Source of the DNA: JAVZYK01 sp049699715
GTDB taxonomy: Archaea; Nanobdellota; Nanobdellia; Pacearchaeales; UBA284
Reading direction: 5' to 3'
DNA: 7,121 nucleotides
Assembly (NCBI GenBank): GCA_049699715.1
Contig: JBNAVB010000021.1
Coordinates: 1 to 7,121 of the forward strand
The position numbers were made by a program, and so were the translations under genes. How positions within the stretch are numbered: position 1 is the first letter of the stretch; each line of letters begins with the position of its first letter. Below the pieces are notes generated by a model, which saw only the letters and a list, made by a program, of their open reading frames with translations, had not been told where the DNA came from and searched no databases. Positions 5,289-7,121 of the stretch are shown here, piece by piece.

Positions 5289-6083
5289 TTATATTTTTAT
5301 TTTTTCTTTTATTTCTCCTATTTTTATTTTTGTGCTTTTTTTGCTTGCTTTTGTTTTTTTTGTTCTGGCTTTTTCTTTAGTTCCCTTTTTCCCTTCTTCT
5401 CTCTCTATTTTTTCTTTTTCTTCTTTAGTTTTTTTCTCAAACTCTGTCTCAGCCTGATATATCTTTTCTTTAAGTTCCTTTTCTATTAGTTCGTGGTTTA
5501 TTTCTATCTTGTCAGGGATTTTAGCATTCTTAGGCACAATTGAAACTTTCACGCCAATCGAACCTGGTCTAGTGAATGCCGTCGCCTTAGCTGAGTTTAC
5601 TATATTCAAGCTTCCTCCAGTCTTTTTCAGATAGCCAAAAGCGAATCTCCAGTTTTTTGCTCTTTCGCTAGGGAGCTTGCCTCCAAGTCTTATCTCAGCT
5701 CCGAGAGCACCTGCCCTAGCAATCCTCTCCATTTCATGATATGCCACAAGTTTGAAACTTAAGGGTCCAAATTTTTCAAGCGCCAGGGCAATCTGATCAG
5801 CTACAGTTTGTGCGTCGAATATTGGATCCATTATTTCTGATACTTCTACTTGTGGATTTTCCAACTTGAATCTTTTCTTTAGTGAGTCATGAAGCTCCCG
5901 TATAATCTCCCCCCCTCTTCCAACGACTAGCCCGGGTTTTGCAGTCGCGATTATTATCTTTTCACCAATTGGGGTCCTTTCTATCTTAACATCACTGACT
6001 TTCCCTTTGCCGATCTTTGCCTTGATGAACTCTTTTATGGCATGCTCTTGCATTTTTGCTTCTACAAATTTTTTCTCCATCAT
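5289..6083 (-). CDS. rps3: Small-subunit ribosomal protein uS3 with long charged C-terminal tail
   Basis: uS3 sits at the mRNA entry channel of the 30S head. The 264-residue product begins with the type II KH domain; the GxxG loop is GRGG at 55-58, followed by EIIREL. The C-terminal uS3 domain follows and includes GALGAEIRLGGKLPSERA and the TRPGSIGVKVSIVP segment. From about residue 208 it continues as a Lys/Glu-rich, probably helical or disordered tail of nearly 60 residues. That makes it longer than compact archaeal homologues of about 210 residues, though long tails also occur in some archaea. The start is secure: AAGGAGGAG lies 7 bases upstream within uL22, and the ATG overlaps the uL22 TGA as ATGA. 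A second ATG follows at once (Met-Met), so initiation could use either codon. Confidence 0.97.
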   Translation of the reverse strand: MMEKKFVEAKMQEHAIKEFIKAKIGKGKVSDVKIERTPIGEKIIIATAKPGLVVGRGGEIIRELHDSLKKRFKLENPQVEVSEIMDPIFDAQTVADQIALALEKFGPLSFKLVAYHEMERIARAGALGAEIRLGGKLPSERAKNWRFAFGYLKKTGGSLNIVNSAKATAFTRPGSIGVKVSIVPKNAKIPDKIEINHELIEKELKEKIYQAETEFEKKTKEEKEKIEREEGKKGTKEKARTKKTKASKKSTKIKIGEIKEKIKI

Positions 6084-6646
6084 CTTTTCTCCTCCTTGGC
6101 TTTCCCTTCAACTTTTTTGGCAGTTTTTGCAACAAAAGTTTTGGCTTCAAGAGTGACATGCGTTCTTTTGAATCGCTTTCTGCCGAAAGCAATTCTTGTG
6201 GCTTTGTGAGGCCTTGCAGCTTTGTTAGCTTTTGCTAGACTAATCTTTAATGTTTCAACATCAAGTCCCTTGACACTTGCATTGGCAATAAGGTTTCTTA
6301 CCAATTTAATAAATACTTTCGAAGCATTAACAGGGTACCTTCCTGCTACCTTTCCTTTTGGCATGTTTTTTCTGTGAGGGATTTCCCCTTTCATCGGAAC
6401 AGCTATTTTATGAGATAATACATTTTCAAGCAATGTTAACACTTCACTTGGTTTCTTGTTTCTGATAAAATTACATAATGCAATTGCATGTTTGGTAGAG
6501 ATGGCCAGATTTTTGCCATGAACCACTGCAACACCCTCTAAAACTTTTTCTGGGGCTTTTACAGCTTTCTCATCTTTCACAACCTTTATATCTGCAGGTT
6601 TCTCTACTTTTTTTTCTTCTACCTTCCATTTATTTTCTTCTATCAT
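6080..6646 (-). CDS. rpl22: Large-subunit ribosomal protein uL22, with N- and C-terminal extensions
   Basis: uL22 lines the nascent-peptide exit tunnel of the 50S subunit. The conserved core starts near residue 45 (KNLAISTKHAIALCNFIR) and runs through the AGRYPVNASKVFIKLVRNL segment and the basic region ending FGRKRFKRTHVTLEA. The product is 188 residues, longer than the roughly 150 typical of archaeal homologues. The excess is a Lys/Glu/Val-rich stretch of about 40 residues at the N-terminus plus a short basic tail (about 170-188). No internal ATG exists before the core, so the extension appears genuine. No Shine-Dalgarno motif precedes the ATG; the 20-base gap after uS19 is almost pure A/T. 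The stop codon overlaps the uS3 start as ATGA, and the C-terminal codons also encode the GGAGG used by uS3, which implies translational coupling. Confidence 0.95.
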   Translation of the reverse strand: MIEENKWKVEEKKVEKPADIKVVKDEKAVKAPEKVLEGVAVVHGKNLAISTKHAIALCNFIRNKKPSEVLTLLENVLSHKIAVPMKGEIPHRKNMPKGKVAGRYPVNASKVFIKLVRNLIANASVKGLDVETLKISLAKANKAARPHKATRIAFGRKRFKRTHVTLEAKTFVAKTAKKVEGKAKEEKR

Positions 6647-6666
6647 TTTTTATTATTTTTTGATTT

Positions 6667-7053
6667 TTATTTGACTGACAAGAAGGCTGAACTTCTTGTA
6701 GCCCCTATTCCTGGCGCACCATGCTCTACTTTTCTTCTTGTCAGCGCAAATTCTCCGAGTCTATGCCCTAACATTTCTTCAGTTATTTTGATGGCTACAA
6801 ACTCTTTACCATTATGGATATTTATGGTTAATCCAATCATTTTTGGCACTATAATCATACTTCTCGAATGCGTTCTTATTCCCTTATTCATGCTGATTTT
6901 TTTCTCGCACCGTTTCAAGAACTTTTCAACCTTTTCTGTCTGTCTTAGTAATGTTCGTTTTTCTCTCGAAGGCAAGAGCTTCGCAAATTCCCTCAAATCC
7001 ATCTGTTTCAACTCTTCTATTCCCTTCCCCCTATATACAAATTCTTTTACCAT
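6667..7053 (-). CDS. rps19: Small-subunit ribosomal protein uS19
   Basis: Component of the 30S head that contacts uS13 and the decoding-side rRNA. The 128-residue product has the full archaeal/eukaryotic-type uS19 signature: an N-terminal extension absent from bacteria (about 1-35), then IRTHSR at 59-64, the IIVPKMIG stretch at 67-74, HNGKEF at 80-85, GHRLGEFALTRR at 96-107 and a C-terminal HGAPGIGATRSS segment. Length is normal for archaea. It is the first recognisable gene in the transcription direction. The ATG is preceded only by an A/T leader with no Shine-Dalgarno motif, so initiation may be leaderless or SD-independent. In most archaea uL2 lies directly upstream; the 68 bases available here do not resemble a uL2 C-terminus. 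Stop is TAA, 20 bases before uL22. Confidence 0.97.
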   Translation of the reverse strand: MVKEFVYRGKGIEELKQMDLREFAKLLPSREKRTLLRQTEKVEKFLKRCEKKISMNKGIRTHSRSMIIVPKMIGLTINIHNGKEFVAIKITEEMLGHRLGEFALTRRKVEHGAPGIGATRSSAFLSVK

Positions 7054-7075
7054 TTTATTATTTTTTATTACATAA

Positions 7076-7117
7076 GTCGCAGGATACCTATGCTTTCAAG
7101 CATAGGAGGAATGCGAC
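7076..7117. repeat. Two-tier inverted repeat / candidate structured RNA element upstream of uS19
   Basis: Outer arms GTCGCA (7076-7081) and TGCGAC (7112-7117) are perfect complements. Inner arms CCTATGC (7087-7093) and GCATAGG (7100-7106) are also perfect complements around a six-base loop, which could shrink to four if T7094 pairs with A7099. The two stems are separated by a symmetrical 5x5 internal loop. Read on the plus strand, the loop sides are GGATA and AGGAA, which could stack as tandem G-A, A-G and G-U pairs; on the minus strand both sides are mostly pyrimidine. The element lies 23 bases ahead of the uS19 start. It could be a leader or attenuator of the minus-strand operon, the 3' end of an upstream transcript, a plus-strand small RNA, or a protein-binding palindrome. 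No T-run follows the stem on the plus strand, so a simple intrinsic terminator there is unlikely. The inverted repeat is seen directly; its role is inference. Confidence 0.6.
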
Positions 7118-7121
7118 CCTC

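Noticed and set aside
5992..6192. Minus-strand frame of 66 codons across the uL22/uS3 junction.
   Set aside because: It overlaps two well-supported ribosomal genes in another frame and resembles no known protein.
226..7075. Numerous plus-strand open frames rich in Phe, Leu and Ser throughout the window.
   Set aside because: They are antisense shadows of the Lys-rich minus-strand genes (Lys AAA/AAG codons read as Phe/Leu), with no start signals or family features.
7068..7121. Open minus-strand frame running in from the window edge and ending at TAA (7070-7068), 14 bases before uS19, which might be the C-terminus of uL2 or another upstream gene.
   Set aside because: The 17 residues (ending GILRLM) are hydrophobic and lack the Arg/Lys-rich uL2 ending. 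They run straight through the inverted repeat, and a frame this short is expected by chance.

Overview
The window is a piece of an archaeal ribosomal-protein super-operon (the fused S10/spc cluster). All fifteen recognisable genes lie on the minus strand, so transcription runs from high to low coordinates. In that order they are uS19, uL22, uS3, uL29, aIF1 (SUI1), uS17, uL14, uL24, eS4, uL5, uS14, uS8, uL6, eL32 and eL19. The presence of eS4, eL32, eL19 and a SUI1-type initiation factor rules out Bacteria, where the equivalent cluster lacks them. The DNA is AT-rich (roughly one third G+C by eye) and the proteins are lysine-rich. uS14 has an N-terminal extension and several proteins carry low-complexity charged tails. 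Together with the missing RNase P gene described below, this hints at a reduced, uncultivated archaeal lineage such as DPANN. That placement is inference and would need a phylogeny.

Layout. Positions 7054-7121 hold no convincing gene. They contain a striking two-tier inverted repeat (7076-7117) followed by an AT-rich leader into uS19. Positions 5075-7053 carry uS19-uL22-uS3-uL29. A 56-base spacer with TATA-like hexamers and a mini-ORF precedes aIF1 (4722-5018). A 58-base spacer separates aIF1 from uS17, exactly where many archaea carry rnp1 (RNase P protein Rpp29); no such gene is present. Positions 72-4663 hold uS17 to eL19, tightly packed, with repeated ATGA overlaps. Below eL19 there is a 20-codon basic mini-ORF (10-72), then an ATG at 5-3 that may open the next ribosomal gene (uL18 would be expected). 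The window ends there.

The genes work together in ribosome assembly. uS3, uS8, uS14, uS17, uS19 and eS4 build the small subunit; uL5, uL6, uL14, uL22, uL24, uL29, eL19 and eL32 build the large subunit; aIF1 acts in start-codon selection on the small subunit. Translation signals fall into two classes. Several genes that overlap or closely follow their neighbour have a GGAG/GGAGG Shine-Dalgarno motif inside the preceding gene. Genes behind A/T-only gaps have none. The content is mostly conserved housekeeping. The points worth a second look are the missing rnp1, the mini-ORFs, the structured element ahead of uS19 and the lineage-specific protein extensions.
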